This document shows, in pieces, positions 34,541 to 43,984 of a stretch of DNA of 64,000 nucleotides. Both the position numbers and the translations under genes were made by a program. The stretch comes from Candidatus Handelsmanbacteria bacterium. GTDB lineage: Bacteria > Latescibacterota > UBA2968 > UBA8231. The first letter of the stretch is position 1; the number at the start of each line of letters is the position of its first letter. The stretch lies in assembly GCA_016867395.1 (NCBI GenBank), contig VGJS01000001.1, positions 159,762 through 223,761 of the forward strand. Reading direction: 5' to 3'. Under the pieces are notes generated by a model that made no database searches, was not told where the DNA came from, and worked only from the letters and a program-made list of their open reading frames with translations.

Positions 34541-37500
34541 ATGGAAGAACGCCTGGACCGGTCGGATATCCACCTGCTCTGGGGCTGCCTGTTGGTAGCC
34601 GCGCTCAGCCTTGCCGTGGGGGTTCCCAACTTCTACCGCGCCTTCCCCGAAGCCTCCATCGACTTTGCCATCACCCGCGAGCAGGCCCGTGACCAGGCCC
34701 TGTCCTTTCTGGAGCGGCGGGGCCTCGATGCCTCCGGGCACCACCACAGCGCCGCCTTCAAGTACGATTCTCCAACCAAGACCTTCCTCGAAAGGGAATT
34801 GGGCCTGGAAGGGGCCACCGCCCTCATCGGCCGGCCCGTGCGCCTGTGGCGCTGGAGCAACCGCTGGACCCGCGAACTCCAGAAGGAGGAGTTCCAGGTC
34901 GAACTGACGACCACCGGCGAGCTGGTGGGTTTTGCCCACCTCATCGACGAGGCGGCCCCCGGCGCCCACCTGGCCCTCGACGAGGCCCGGCGCCTGGCCG
35001 AGGGGTTCCTGGCCGGGATGGGCCGCGACCTGGCGGGCCTGGAGTTCGTCGAGTACCAGACCCTGGCCCGCCCCGGGCGCACCGACTACGCCTTCACCTG
35101 GAAGCTGGCCGGCTTCCAGGTGGAGGACGCCACCTACCGGCTGAGCGTGGGGGTGCAGGGAGACGAGGTGGGCCGCTACGCCGAGGGGCTCAAGGTGCCC
35201 GAGGCGTGGCAGCGCGAGTACCAGCAACTGCGCTCGGCCAACGAGGCCACCGGGATGTTGGCCCTGCTCTTCATGGTCTTTACCTGGCTGGCCTTGTTGT
35301 TCTGTCTGGTCCGCAGCGCCCGCCGGCAGGAACTGCGCTGGAAGGGGGCCAGCCTCTTCGGGCTCATCGCCTTTGCCCTGACCTTCCTGTCCCAAATCAA
35401 CGAGCTGCCCGTCAACATCCACAACGCCTACCAGACCACCCAGACCTTTGGCAGCTTCCTCACCCGCTCCCTGCTGGTGGCCCTGATGGCCGGGCTGGGG
35501 GCGGGCCTCTTTATCGCCTTCATCGTCGCCGGGGCCGAGCCGGTGTACCGCCGGGCCTACGGCCAGCACCTCGACCTCTTTGCCCAGTTCCGGCCCCAGG
35601 GCCTACGCACCAAGCGCTTCCTGCTGGGCAGCGCCCTGGGCCTGGCCCTGACCGCCTTCTTCTTTGCCTACCAAACCCTCTTCTACCTGAGCGCCGAGGC
35701 CTTTGGGGCCTGGAGCCCGGCTGAGATCCCCTACAGCGAGATGGTCAACACCTATTTCCCCTGGGTGACGGTGTTGCTCATCGGCTTCCTGCCCGCGGTG
35801 ATGGAGGAGTTCACCTCAAGGGCCTTCTCCATCCCCTTCCTGACCGGCCTCCTCAGATCGCGCTGGACCGCGGTGGTGATCTCGGCCCTCATCTGGGGTT
35901 TCGCCCACGCCAACTACCCCCAGCAGCCCTTCTGGATACGCGGCCTGGAGGTGGGCATCGGCGGCCTGATCGTGGGGGCGGTGATGCTGCGCTGGGGCCT
36001 GCTGCCGGCTTTAGTCTGGCACTACACCGTCGACGCCCTGTACACCGCCCTCATCCTCCTGCGCTCCAGCAACCCCTACTACGTGCTTACCGCCGGTCTG
36101 GGCGCTGGCCTGCTGCTGGTGCCCCTGGCCCTGGCCGCCTGGTGCTACTGGCGCCGTGGTGCCTTTGCCGACCCCACGCCCCTGCTCAACCGTAGCGAGG
36201 CACCGCCCCCCCCGCCCCCACCGGCCCCAGCGCCCCCGGCTCCCGCCCCTTCCCGTCCCCCCTTCCCGCGGCGGCGGGCCCTGGCCCTTGCCGGGGTCCT
36301 AGCCCTGGGGGCCCTGCTCTTTCTGCCCCAGACCCAGGAGGCCCTGCCCGACCTCGACTTTGCCGTGGACAGGGAGGAGGCGGCCCGGCGCAGCCGCCAG
36401 GTGCTGGCCGCCGAAGGGGTGGACCCCTCCCACTACCGGCAGGTGGTGTTCCAGCGCTTTCAGGCCGACCAGGAGGCGATGAAGTACCTGCTCGAGACCG
36501 GGGGCATGGAGGCCCTCAACCTCCTCTACCGGGACGAGTTGCAGGCCGCCCTGTGGGAGGCGCGTTTCTTCCGGCCCCTCGAAAAGGAGGAGTACCAGGT
36601 GGTCCTGCGGCCCGACGGGTCGCTGCGCACCCTCCAGCACCAGGTGGCCGAGGAGGCTGCCGGAGCCGACCTCGGCCAGGACCAGGCCCTGCAGGTGGCC
36701 GAGGCACACCTGCGCTTCCACGGCCTGGACCCCCAGGTCATGGAACTGGTGGAATCCTCCTCGGAGAAGCTGGCCGCCCGCCGCGACCACCGCCTGGTCT
36801 GGGAGGCCCCCCAAGGGGATTGGCGCAACCCCGGCGAGGCCAGGTACCGCTGGGAGGTGGCGGTGGCCGGCGACCGGGCCATCGCCCTGCAGCGATACCT
36901 CAAACTGCCGGAAACCTGGCTGCGGCACCGCCGTGAGAGCACCTTGTTCCGCTCGGTGGTGCAGGGCCTGCTGGTGGCGGTGGCCGCGGGCATAGCCCTG
37001 CACCTGCTCTGGCTGCTGCTGCGCCAGGTGCGAAGGGGCGGGATGGAGTGGGGCCTGCTCCTGCGGGTCGGGGCCGCCGGCAGCGGCCTCTTCCTGCTGG
37101 CCCGCCTCAACGCCCTGCCCACCTTTGACCAGGGTTACGACACCACCCTCGCCCCGGCCATCTACACCCTGACCCAGGGGGTGGCCTGGACCCTGGGGGC
37201 GCTTTTTGTCGGTTTGGGGGTGGCCGGGGCCCTGGCCCTGCTCGCCACCCTCCGGCCCGGCAGCCTGGAGTACCTGCGCCCCTCCCGCTGGCGGGGGGAG
37301 TTGGGCGAGGGCCTGATCCTGGCCGGCCTGGCGGTGGTGGCCCTGCTGGAGGCCGAAGCCCTGACCACCCTGGTGGCCGGTTACTTTGCCCCCCACCTCC
37401 CCTCGCCATCCCGGTCCCTGCCCGAGGGCCTGGACACCTACCTTCCCGGCCTGGGGGTGGTCCTGCACGGGGCAACCAGTGCCCTGCTCCTGCCCCTGGG

Positions 37501-37879
37501 TCTTGCCGTGGTGGGTTTTTATGCCCAGCGGGCCGGCAGCGGACCGGCCCTGGCCGGAGGGGCGGTTCTGGTGGCCCTGGCCGCCGGGGTGCAGGCCGTG
37601 GACCAGGGCGAGTTCTGGCTGGTCCTGGCCCTCACCGGAGTGCAGACCCTGGTCTGGGCCGCTCTGCTGGGCCTGATCCTGCGCGGCCATCCGCCGGCCT
37701 GCTTCTTGACAGGTTTGTTATCTTCTATCGTTCCCGCCGCGATCCTGCTCTTGGGGCAGTCGGCCCCTTTCTACCAGTTCAACGGCGTCCTGGCTTTCCT
37801 TGCCATCCTGGGACTCCTGGCCCTGGGCTGGCGGTGGACCTGGCGGCCCCCTCCTCAACGGACCAAGGACCTGCGATGA
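34541..37879 (+). CDS. Giant CPBP (CAAX) intramembrane protease with a duplicated module
   Basis: This ~1112-residue protein has two copies of one architecture. Each copy has an N-terminal anchor, a ~250-residue soluble alpha/beta domain (ending [18 protein letters not shown] in copy 1 and [16 protein letters not shown] in copy 2) and a polytopic membrane domain. Copy 1 holds an intact CPBP protease core: MEEFTSR (Glu422-Glu423, Arg427), GFAHANY (His456) and VWHYTVD (His494), numbered from ATG 34541. Copy 2, after a Pro/Ala linker at ~555-575, retains the soluble domain and hydrophobic segments but shows none of these motifs. CPBP proteases process prenylated or membrane substrates. ATG 34541 follows GGGGA by eight bases; 34526 is possible. 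ATGA overlap with the next gene. Confidence 0.8.
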   Translation: MEERLDRSDIHLLWGCLLVAALSLAVGVPNFYRAFPEASIDFAITREQARDQALSFLERRGLDASGHHHSAAFKYDSPTKTFLERELGLEGATALIGRPVRLWRWSNRWTRELQKEEFQVELTTTGELVGFAHLIDEAAPGAHLALDEARRLAEGFLAGMGRDLAGLEFVEYQTLARPGRTDYAFTWKLAGFQVEDATYRLSVGVQGDEVGRYAEGLKVPEAWQREYQQLRSANEATGMLALLFMVFTWLALLFCLVRSARRQELRWKGASLFGLIAFALTFLSQINELPVNIHNAYQTTQTFGSFLTRSLLVALMAGLGAGLFIAFIVAGAEPVYRRAYGQHLDLFAQFRPQGLRTKRFLLGSALGLALTAFFFAYQTLFYLSAEAFGAWSPAEIPYSEMVNTYFPWVTVLLIGFLPAVMEEFTSRAFSIPFLTGLLRSRWTAVVISALIWGFAHANYPQQPFWIRGLEVGIGGLIVGAVMLRWGLLPALVWHYTVDALYTALILLRSSNPYYVLTAGLGAGLLLVPLALAAWCYWRRGAFADPTPLLNRSEAPPPPPPPAPAPPAPAPSRPPFPRRRALALAGVLALGALLFLPQTQEALPDLDFAVDREEAARRSRQVLAAEGVDPSHYRQVVFQRFQADQEAMKYLLETGGMEALNLLYRDELQAALWEARFFRPLEKEEYQVVLRPDGSLRTLQHQVAEEAAGADLGQDQALQVAEAHLRFHGLDPQVMELVESSSEKLAARRDHRLVWEAPQGDWRNPGEARYRWEVAVAGDRAIALQRYLKLPETWLRHRRESTLFRSVVQGLLVAVAAGIALHLLWLLLRQVRRGGMEWGLLLRVGAAGSGLFLLARLNALPTFDQGYDTTLAPAIYTLTQGVAWTLGALFVGLGVAGALALLATLRPGSLEYLRPSRWRGELGEGLILAGLAVVALLEAEALTTLVAGYFAPHLPSPSRSLPEGLDTYLPGLGVVLHGATSALLLPLGLAVVGFYAQRAGSGPALAGGAVLVALAAGVQAVDQGEFWLVLALTGVQTLVWAALLGLILRGHPPACFLTGLLSSIVPAAILLLGQSAPFYQFNGVLAFLAILGLLALGWRWTWRPPPQRTKDLR

Positions 37880-38387
37880 GTTTCCCCGCCCCCTTCTACC
37901 GCTGGCGCCCCCATCCCTGGCACGGGCTGGAGGCCGGCCCCAGCGGACCTCCTCCCATCCCCCTACCCTTTACGGCTTCATCCCCCGCACCCTGTGCGGG
38001 CCGGCGGTGGGACGGCTGGCCGCGCAGAACACCCCTGGCGACGGCGATCCCCTGGACATTTGCGTGCTCAGCGAGCGGCCCATCAACCGCGCCGAAGTCA
38101 TCCTCAACGCCAGGGTGGTGGGCGGTTTCCCGGGCATCGACCACGGGGAGGCCGACGACAAGATCATCGCCGTCCTCGACAAGGACTACGTCTGGGGGCA
38201 TGCCGAGGACATCGCCGACCTGCCCCAGGTGCTCATCGAGAGTCTGAGCCACTACTTCAGCACCTACAAGATGATCCCCGGCGAACCCTCCCACATGTCG
38301 GTGGAGCGGATCTACGGCCGCGACCACGCCCTCAAGGTGGTCGAAGCCTCCCTGGCCGATCATGACGAACATTTCGGCAGCCCCTGA
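37876..38387 (+). pseudogene. ppa: Family I inorganic pyrophosphatase with internal deletion and frameshift
   Basis: The start at 37876 (ATGA overlap with the CPBP gene) gives [22 protein letters not shown], a normal soluble pyrophosphatase N-terminus. The frame then changes at a GGCCCC near 37936-37941. The +1 frame continues with [18 protein letters not shown], then [13 protein letters not shown] with the metal-binding Asp residues, [27 protein letters not shown] and a C-terminal helix, ending at 38387. Between the two halves the family normally has ~30 residues including a lysine/glutamate segment of the active site (the ITPFDLVKYE-like region). About 95 bp therefore seem deleted, with loss of frame and of catalytic residues. 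Not functional as written. Confidence 0.8.
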
Positions 38388-39574
38388 TGGGTTTCGTCTT
38401 CACCGTCGGTCTCTTCTTTTTGTTCCAATACGGGCTGGTGCTGGCCCTGCTCTGGGGACTGAATCGCCCCTGGTGGCAGGTGGCCTGGGTGCGGCGCACC
38501 GCCCTGTGGACCCCCCTGGCCGGGCTCTTAAGCGGCGTCATCTGGCGGGCGGGAACCCACCTCGAACTGAACTTGCTGGTCTTCGCCGGCCTGGGGGTGG
38601 TGGCGGGCCTTTCACTGTGCCTAGCCGGCTTGTTGGTCGCCCTGCTCCTGACCGGCCTGGTCCACGCCGCCGAGTGGACCCACGACCGCTGGCATCATCC
38701 CCAGGCCCCCTCCCCCGAACGCCGCCACCTGCTGCGCTGCGGCCTGGTGGTGGTGCCGGCCCTCAGCACCCTGACCGCCGGGGGAGGCATGATCGCCTCC
38801 GCCACCCCGGCCCACATCCCCCGCATCGACCTGAATTTCCCCGAACTCCCCGCCCCACTGGCAGGGCTGAAGATCCTGCAACTGAGCGACATCCACATCG
38901 GCCCCTATATCCGGCTCTCCCACCTCGACGCCTTGCTTGGCCGGGCCGGAGACCTGGGGGCGGACCTGGTGCTGGTCACCGGCGACCTGTGCGACGACAT
39001 GCCGGTGTTCGCCCAGACCTTGCGGCTCCTCGAGCAACTGCGCCCCTCCCTGGGGGTATACGCCTGCCTGGGCAACCACGAGCATTTCCGCGGCCTGCGC
39101 CGGATCAAAGAGCACTTCGCCGTGAGCGGGATTCGCCTGCTGGTCAATGAGGGGGTGGGGCTGGATAGAGGCGGGGCGTCCCTGTACCTGGGAGGTACCG
39201 ATGATCCGCGCACCCTGCGCAGCCCCGCTTCCTATGAGCTGCTGCGCCGGTACGTCGAGCGATCCCTGGCCGGGACTGCCACCGGGGCCTTCAGGGTGCT
39301 GATGAGCCACCGGGCCCAGGCCCTGGACTACGCCGCCCCCCTGGGGGTGGAGTTGGTGCTGGCCGGCCACACCCACGGCTTCCAGTTGGGCTACCAGGGG
39401 CGCAGCTTCTTCGAGTCGTGGATGCCCGAGCGCTATCCCTGGGGCCTGTACCGCCAGGGCCCCACCCAGCTCTACACCAGCGCCGGGGTGGGCCACTGGT
39501 TCCCCTTCCGCCTGGGCTGCCCGCCCGAGGCCCCGCTCTTCACCCTGCGCCGGGCCAACCCGCTCCCGGCCTGA
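38387..39574 (+). CDS. Membrane-anchored metallophosphoesterase
   Basis: This 395-residue protein has about three N-terminal membrane helices over residues 1-110, a basic segment, a further hydrophobic stretch, and then a calcineurin-like phosphoesterase domain with all five signatures: LSDIHIG, VTGDLCDD, LGNHEHF, LMSHR and AGHTHGFQ. The layout matches YkuE/YaeI-type enzymes acting at the membrane, some on lipid-linked substrates. The ATG shares one base with the stop of the broken pyrophosphatase gene. A GC-rich hairpin (39570-39587, CCTGAGC/GCTCAGG) overlaps its stop codon but has no U-tract. Confidence 0.9.
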   Translation: MGFVFTVGLFFLFQYGLVLALLWGLNRPWWQVAWVRRTALWTPLAGLLSGVIWRAGTHLELNLLVFAGLGVVAGLSLCLAGLLVALLLTGLVHAAEWTHDRWHHPQAPSPERRHLLRCGLVVVPALSTLTAGGGMIASATPAHIPRIDLNFPELPAPLAGLKILQLSDIHIGPYIRLSHLDALLGRAGDLGADLVLVTGDLCDDMPVFAQTLRLLEQLRPSLGVYACLGNHEHFRGLRRIKEHFAVSGIRLLVNEGVGLDRGGASLYLGGTDDPRTLRSPASYELLRRYVERSLAGTATGAFRVLMSHRAQALDYAAPLGVELVLAGHTHGFQLGYQGRSFFESWMPERYPWGLYRQGPTQLYTSAGVGHWFPFRLGCPPEAPLFTLRRANPLPA

Positions 39575-39582
39575 GCGCCGGC

Positions 39583-39833
39583 TCAGGGTCGGGCGAGTTC
39601 CTCCGGCGCCGCGCGTATACCCCCCATGTCGGAGCGCCGCATCGCGCGGTTCGGCCCCGTAATCCGGCAGGGCAATGGGGTTGCGGGGCAGGTCCGCGGG
39701 CCAGTCGGAGAGATCGCCGTCCACAACGATGCCCTCGACCGGATAGGCCAGGGCCGGCGAACCGTTGAAAGACGGGGGCTGCCCAGGCGCAGAGGATGCA
39801 GAGTGACAGGCAGCGGCAGAGGAGGGTCTGCAT
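39583..39833 (-). pseudogene. Remnant of a secreted CBM9/DOMON-like protein gene, two frameshifts
   Basis: Three successive frames each carry part of what looks like one gene. ATG 39833 opens a signal peptide (MQTLLCRCLSLCILCAWA). One base further on in register, the next frame reads SFNGSPALAYPVEGIVVDGDLSDWPADLPR and continues NPIALPDYGAEPRDA, the typical start of a CBM9-like module. The third frame gives DMGGIRAAPEELARP and stops at 39583. The remnant is only ~83 codons, far short of the >250 of the two intact relatives in this window. It lies in the 480-bp gap between the phosphoesterase and cupin genes, beyond the terminator at 39930-39961. Confidence 0.65.
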
Positions 39834-39929
39834 CGCTGGGATTTGAGCAGTGAGTGAAAGGGGCGGCAACGGGAAAATGCCTTCAATCCATGGCGGGACC
39901 CGGCCTTGCTCCAAGATCAGGGAGGGAGT

Positions 39930-39961
39930 AAAAAAGGCTGCGGAGGAGCGGCTCCGCAGCC
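39930..39961 (-). terminator. Rho-independent terminator of the proS-cupin operon
   Basis: On the minus strand a perfect 10-bp stem (GGCTGCGGAG pairing with CTCCGCAGCC, loop of 6) is followed directly by six T residues. It lies ~100 bp after the cupin stop codon. No other gene lies between, so it should end the proS-cupin transcript. The remaining bases 39834-40060 show no other gene. Confidence 0.88.
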
Positions 39962-40060
39962 CTGTTCCAGCCCCCCCGCCGGGCGAGGGCAAAGGGTCGG
40001 TGGCTTTGATAAAGCTAGCGCCGGGGCCCGCGCTCCGGCGTGATCATTGTCACGCCCGGT

Positions 40061-40684
40061 TCAGATCCGTTCCCGGCACGGCTGGGCCTGACCGTGGGTG
40101 TGGTCCCACAGATGGCCGCGCCGCTTTTGCCCCTCCATGGTGGTCTCGAAGTACACCGCCCGAATCGGGGCATCCACCCTGGGCAGGTCATGGTGGTGGC
40201 CCATGCCGGTGGCCACGCAGTCCCCGGGGCCCACGAGGTACGCCTTGCCCTCCGAATGGGCCAGGCCGCTGCCCTCAAAGAGAATCCAGTACTCGTCGCA
40301 GTCGTGGTAGTGGCAATCGAAGTTGGTGAACTTGGGGTATTCCACCCGGTCCCCTTTGTCCTCTGGTTTGTCGCTGTTGGCCCCGGTGAAGACCCCGGCC
40401 CCGCCGCACTCCTCCCCCCAGTCCCCGCACATGCGGATCAGCACCGTGCGCTCGGCCACCAGGTCCACCGCGTAGGGGCGATCCCCCTCTCCCAGATCGA
40501 ACTGCGCCCGCTCTTCGGCGGCAGCTCCGGAAACCCGGCACCTGCCCCGCCCGACGATCAGCTTCTCCTTCGTGCCTGCCCGCTCGTAGCGGTGCTCCTG
40601 GCCCGGCTGCAACTCGACGATGTCGAAGGACTGCATCTGGCACCAGGAAGGGGCTTGGTTCCTGCCACTGGTGAAAACCGGCAT
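40061..40684 (-). CDS. Cupin-domain protein
   Basis: This 207-residue protein has two beta-rich halves. The N-terminal half (SFDIVELQPGQEHRYERAGTKEKLIVGRGRCRV) resembles a cupin strand set. The C-terminal half has a metal-binding-like HYHDCDEYWILFEGSG, GPGDCVATGMGHHHDLP and a YFETTMEG strand, giving His/His/Glu/His ligand candidates. It could be an isomerase, a dioxygenase or simply a sugar-binding sensor. No signal peptide. It follows proS by 9 bp and is followed by the terminator. Confidence 0.75.
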   Translation of the reverse strand: MPVFTSGRNQAPSWCQMQSFDIVELQPGQEHRYERAGTKEKLIVGRGRCRVSGAAAEERAQFDLGEGDRPYAVDLVAERTVLIRMCGDWGEECGGAGVFTGANSDKPEDKGDRVEYPKFTNFDCHYHDCDEYWILFEGSGLAHSEGKAYLVGPGDCVATGMGHHHDLPRVDAPIRAVYFETTMEGQKRRGHLWDHTHGQAQPCRERI

Positions 40685-40693
40685 CTGGACCTC

Positions 40694-42454
40694 TCAGCCC
40701 TTGAAGGGCACCTCGACCACCCGCTGCCGCAGCGCCTCCCGCAACCCCGCCACCTCGGCCACCACCTCGGCGACCACCTCGGCCAGGGGCACCTCGCGGT
40801 TCTCCTGCTGGCCTCTCAACTTCATCTCCACCACCCCCTTCTTGAGGGAACGCTCGCCCACAATCAGACGCAGGGGCAGGCCAATCAGGTCCGCGTCGTT
40901 GAACTTCACCCCCGGGTTCTCGCCCCGGTCGTCCAACAGCACCTCCAACCCGACCTCCTGCAACTCCCGATACAATCGTTCCGCCGCCTCGGCGGAGGGC
41001 CCGGCGCCTTTGGCCAGGCTCACCAGGTGGACCTGGTAGGGGGCCACGGAGAGGGGCCAGACCAATCCCTTCTCGTCCCGGTGCTCCTCGGCGACACAGG
41101 CCAGCAGACGCCCCACTCCGATCCCGTACGAGCCCATGATCAGGGGCCGGGCTTTGCCCTCGGCGTCGAGGAAGGTGCAGTGCATGGCGTCGGTGTAGCG
41201 GGTGCCCAATTGGAAGATATTCCCCACCTCCACTCCGCGCGAGGCCCGCAGCGGGGCGCCGCATTCGGGACACCCATCCCCCTCCTGGGCGGCGGCCAGG
41301 TCCGTCACCAGTTCGGCGTGGTAGTCGCGGCCGCAGTTGACGTTCTTGAGGTGGTACCCCTCCTCGTTGGCTCCGGCCACCAGGTTGGGCGAAGCGACCA
41401 CGGCCTCATCCACCACCACCAGCGCCCCTTTGACCCCGATGGGCGAAGCGTAGCCGGGCACCGCGCCGGTAGGGGCGATCTCCTCCTCGCGGGCCGGCCG
41501 CAGGGCCTTGGCCTTGACCGCGTTGCCCAGCTTGGTCTCGTTGACCTCCATGTCCCCCCGTACGATGGCCATCACCAGCTTCTCGCTCTCGTCCGCCTGC
41601 CGGGCCATGAGGAAGACCACCTTGGCGGTCTGGCTCTTCCCGATGCCCAGGAGCCTGGCCAGGTCCTCGATGGTCTTAGTGCCCGGGGTAGCGACCCGCT
41701 CCAACGGCAGGGGCGCGGCGGCCGGGGCGGGGGGCTTGGCGAAACGCGCCACCTGGCGGTTGGCCGCGTACCCGCACCCATCGCAAAGGATCAGGGTGTC
41801 CTCGCCGATGGGGTTGAGGTACATGTACTCGTGGGCCACCTTGCCGCCCATCATGCCGGTGTCGGACTTGACGGCGATTGCGGCCAGACCGCAGCGGTGG
41901 AAGATGTTGAAATACGCCTGGTAGTGGGCGCGGTATTGCGCTTCCAGCCCCTCCCAGTCCGCGTCGAGGCTGTAGCTGTCCTTCATGCTGAACTCCCGCA
42001 CCCGGATCAGGCCGGAGCGGGGCCGGGGATCATCGCGCCACTTGGTCTGAAGCTGGTACACCAGTTGGGGCAGTTGGCGGTAGGACCTGATCTCGCGCCG
42101 CACCAGGTCCCCCACCACCTCCTCGTGGGTCATGGCCAGCACCATGTCGCGCTCGTTCTTGTCCTTGAAGCGGCCCATCTCCGCGCCGATCTGAAACCAG
42201 CGGCCGGTCTCCTTCCAGATGTCGGCCGGATGCACCACCGGCATGGTGATCTCCTGGCCGCCGATGGCGTCCATCTCCTCGCGGATGATCCGCTCGATCT
42301 TGTCGAGGGCTCGGCGGGCCAGGGGCAGGTAACTGAAGATTCCGCTGGCCAGTTGGCGGATGAAACCGGCCCGCAGCAAGAGCCGGTGGCTCTCTACCTC
42401 GGCGTCGGCCGGGGCTTCGCGTAGGGTCTGGCTGAACAATCTGCTCGTGCGCAT
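40694..42454 (-). CDS. proS: Prolyl-tRNA synthetase (bacterial type)
   Basis: This 586-residue class II synthetase is the standard bacterial length. It begins MRTSRLFSQTLREAPADAEV, then has RQLASGIFSYLPLARRAL, the motif 2 region MTHEEVVGDLVRREIRSYRQLP, QLQTKWRDDPRPRSGLIRVREFSMKDSYSLD, an INS editing domain around residues 225-390 (with CDGCGYAANRQ), motif 3 (PLIMGSYGIGVGRLLACVAEEH) and a C-terminal anticodon-binding domain (LIVGERSLKKG). All core motifs are intact. AGGAG lies upstream of the ATG, and a promoter (42493-42521) is within 70 bp. It is co-transcribed with the cupin gene. Confidence 0.96.
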   Translation of the reverse strand: MRTSRLFSQTLREAPADAEVESHRLLLRAGFIRQLASGIFSYLPLARRALDKIERIIREEMDAIGGQEITMPVVHPADIWKETGRWFQIGAEMGRFKDKNERDMVLAMTHEEVVGDLVRREIRSYRQLPQLVYQLQTKWRDDPRPRSGLIRVREFSMKDSYSLDADWEGLEAQYRAHYQAYFNIFHRCGLAAIAVKSDTGMMGGKVAHEYMYLNPIGEDTLILCDGCGYAANRQVARFAKPPAPAAAPLPLERVATPGTKTIEDLARLLGIGKSQTAKVVFLMARQADESEKLVMAIVRGDMEVNETKLGNAVKAKALRPAREEEIAPTGAVPGYASPIGVKGALVVVDEAVVASPNLVAGANEEGYHLKNVNCGRDYHAELVTDLAAAQEGDGCPECGAPLRASRGVEVGNIFQLGTRYTDAMHCTFLDAEGKARPLIMGSYGIGVGRLLACVAEEHRDEKGLVWPLSVAPYQVHLVSLAKGAGPSAEAAERLYRELQEVGLEVLLDDRGENPGVKFNDADLIGLPLRLIVGERSLKKGVVEMKLRGQQENREVPLAEVVAEVVAEVAGLREALRQRVVEVPFKG

Positions 42455-42492
42455 GGGATGCGCCTTCTCCTGTGGGCAAGGGTGAAGGTTCT

Positions 42493-42521
42493 AGTATAAG
42501 CCCCGCCCTTCACCCTCGCAA
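42493..42521 (-). promoter_or_regulatory. Probable proS promoter
   Basis: TTGCGA (42516-42521) and TATACT (42493-42498) on the minus strand have a 17-bp spacer; the -10 matches consensus at five of six positions. Transcription would begin near 42486, giving a ~32-base leader with the AGGAG site. It lies directly after the stop codon of the broken epimerase-like gene. Confidence 0.55.
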
Positions 42522-42523
42522 TT

Positions 42524-43267
42524 TCAGAAGTCGTAGCTGATCCACCACTCCAGCTCCTGGTTCTCGTACAGGGTCCGCTCGATGAAGGGCTCCCAGGAAA
42601 AGGTGCGCTCGTTCCCCCAGATGGGGAAGAAAGCCGGGACATAGCTGCAGGTGGCGCTGACCATACCCAGCAGGGGGTGGCGCTGCACCACGACCAGGGG
42701 CCCTTCGGCGCGATGGTCCAGGGCCTGGAAGTGCCCCTCCTTCCAGGGCCAGCCCTTGCGGTGGATGAAGCCGTTATCCCCTAGTCCGTACCCGGGATTC
42801 TCCGGGAAGGAGACCGGGATGCTGAACTTGATCAGCTCGTCGCCGCGAGGATGGGGGTAGAAGGGATGGGGTTACCAGCGCAGGCTGAGGCTTCCCTTGG
42901 GCCCATTCTTCAGCCGGGTCAGCGAGCGCACGCTGCGGCTACTCAGTTCGACGGTGCGCTCCAGCTCCAGGGAGGCGTCTCCCAACTGCTGGCGGGTGAG
43001 AAAGCTGCTGCGCATGGCAGATATCTCCACCTCCCACTGGCACCACTCCACAATCTTGCGCCCCTCCATATCGCAGTTGCCGATGCCGGGCACCAGGGTC
43101 AATCCCTCGCGGGCGGGGGTGACGCTGAAGGCGTCCGGGATGCCCTGGCCGTCGAACCAGTTGAAGGCGTCCGGGGAGGTTGGGCCGCTCATCAGATTGC
43201 CCAGGCGGTGGTCGGCCACCGGTTCCAGGATCGTCACTTCAAGTTCATCGTTGCGCAAGGTGTGCAT
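42524..43267 (-). pseudogene. Aldose-epimerase-like gene interrupted by an in-frame TAA
   Basis: ATG 43267 opens MHTLRNDELEVTILEP, NWFDGQGIPDAFSV, CQWEVEISAM and LELERTVELSSRSV, reaching LSLRW, where a TAA interrupts the frame at 42872-42874. The same frame continues without any indel for a further 116 codons: PHPFYPHPRGDELIKFS, FPENPGYGLGDNGFIH, GWPWKEGHFQALDH, VVVQRHPLLGMVSATC, FFPIWGNERTFSWEPFIERT, then WWISYDF and TGA at 42524. The continuation is protein-like throughout, so a Tyr/Phe codon was probably converted to TAA. The N-terminal part also looks short (ADHRLGNLMSGP), suggesting a small deletion. Relatives resemble galactose-mutarotase-like beta-sandwich proteins. Confidence 0.75.
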
Positions 43268-43348
43268 GGAAGGGCCTTTATCGACGGGAGGGGAACGAGA
43301 GGTTTTCGGGTGAAGACGGGCCAGGCGTTGAAAGAGCGGACAACACGA

Positions 43349-43726
43349 TCAGAAAAAGACCTCAATGCCGTACTGGGCGAACAAGGGATCGGCGGTAACT
43401 ACTGGCAGCCGATAACACTGGGCCGTGGCGATGATGAATCGGTCGCAGGGATCGGCGTGAACGGGCGGCAGTTCCACGGCTCGTATGCAGACGGCCATGT
43501 CCAAGGGCAGCACCTGGAGGTCGTGATGGGCCACGATGGCCGCGACCCATTCGGCCGGGGGACTGGGCAAGGCCAGTTTCCCCTTCTTGTGCTTGATGCT
43601 GATCTCAAACCCGCTCATTGCCGACACGTACACCAAGGGTTCATTGTCAATACGTTGGCGCGCCCTGGCCGACAACGACCCTCCGCCCTGGGCGAGCCAC
43701 AGCAACGAGCACGTGTCCAGAATCAC
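43349..43726 (-). CDS. PIN-domain toxin (VapC-like)
   Basis: This 125-residue protein has the PIN-domain acidic set: MILDTCSLLWLA (Asp4), SGFEISIKHKKGKL (Glu), HADPCDRFIIATAQ (two Asp) and VVTADPLFAQY (Asp). Such toxins are Mg-dependent RNases that cleave tRNA or rRNA. The ATG overlaps the antitoxin stop codon (ATGA, 43723-43726), the classic arrangement. The active-site residues appear intact, so the toxin should be active. Confidence 0.88.
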   Translation of the reverse strand: MILDTCSLLWLAQGGGSLSARARQRIDNEPLVYVSAMSGFEISIKHKKGKLALPSPPAEWVAAIVAHHDLQVLPLDMAVCIRAVELPPVHADPCDRFIIATAQCYRLPVVTADPLFAQYGIEVFF

Positions 43727-43956
43727 GGAGCGCCTTCAGGCCACTCGTCCGCTCCCAGTGTCTCCGTTGGATCGTAGGCGAGGTGGATCTTCCCCATGAC
43801 CGGGTGAGGTTCCAGGCGGTTGTGTTTGCGATGAGGGACCAGGTCAGCCACCGGTTTCCCATGACGACAGATCAACACGGTCTCGCCGGACTTTTCGATC
43901 TGCGCCAATAGCGCCGACAACTGGGTCTTTGCCTCGTGCACATTGACTGTTTTCAT
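43723..43956 (-). CDS. Phd/YefM-type antitoxin
   Basis: This 77-residue protein has the Phd/YefM N-terminal fold: VNVHEAKTQLSALLAQIEKSGETVLICRHGKPVADLVP, broken here by its VNVHEAK start and GKPVADL end. It should bind its own operator as a dimer and neutralise the PIN toxin through its acidic C-terminus (ETLGADEWPEGAP). GGAG precedes the ATG, and a promoter with an AT-rich dyad lies just upstream. Confidence 0.88.
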   Translation of the reverse strand: MKTVNVHEAKTQLSALLAQIEKSGETVLICRHGKPVADLVPHRKHNRLEPHPVMGKIHLAYDPTETLGADEWPEGAP

Positions 43957-43984
43957 GCCTGGTCACTCCATTCTGAACCAATCG

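Noticed and set aside
37800..38387. An intact pyrophosphatase starting inside the CPBP gene
   Set aside because: The in-frame upstream residues are CPBP-gene shadow; the true N-terminus is in another frame, which shows a lesion rather than an alternative start.
40040..42424. A 794-codon open frame on the plus strand opposite proS
   Set aside because: It is the antisense of proS and the cupin gene, driven by high GC at third positions; it has low-complexity His/Val/Leu-rich sequence, no start signals and no family motifs.
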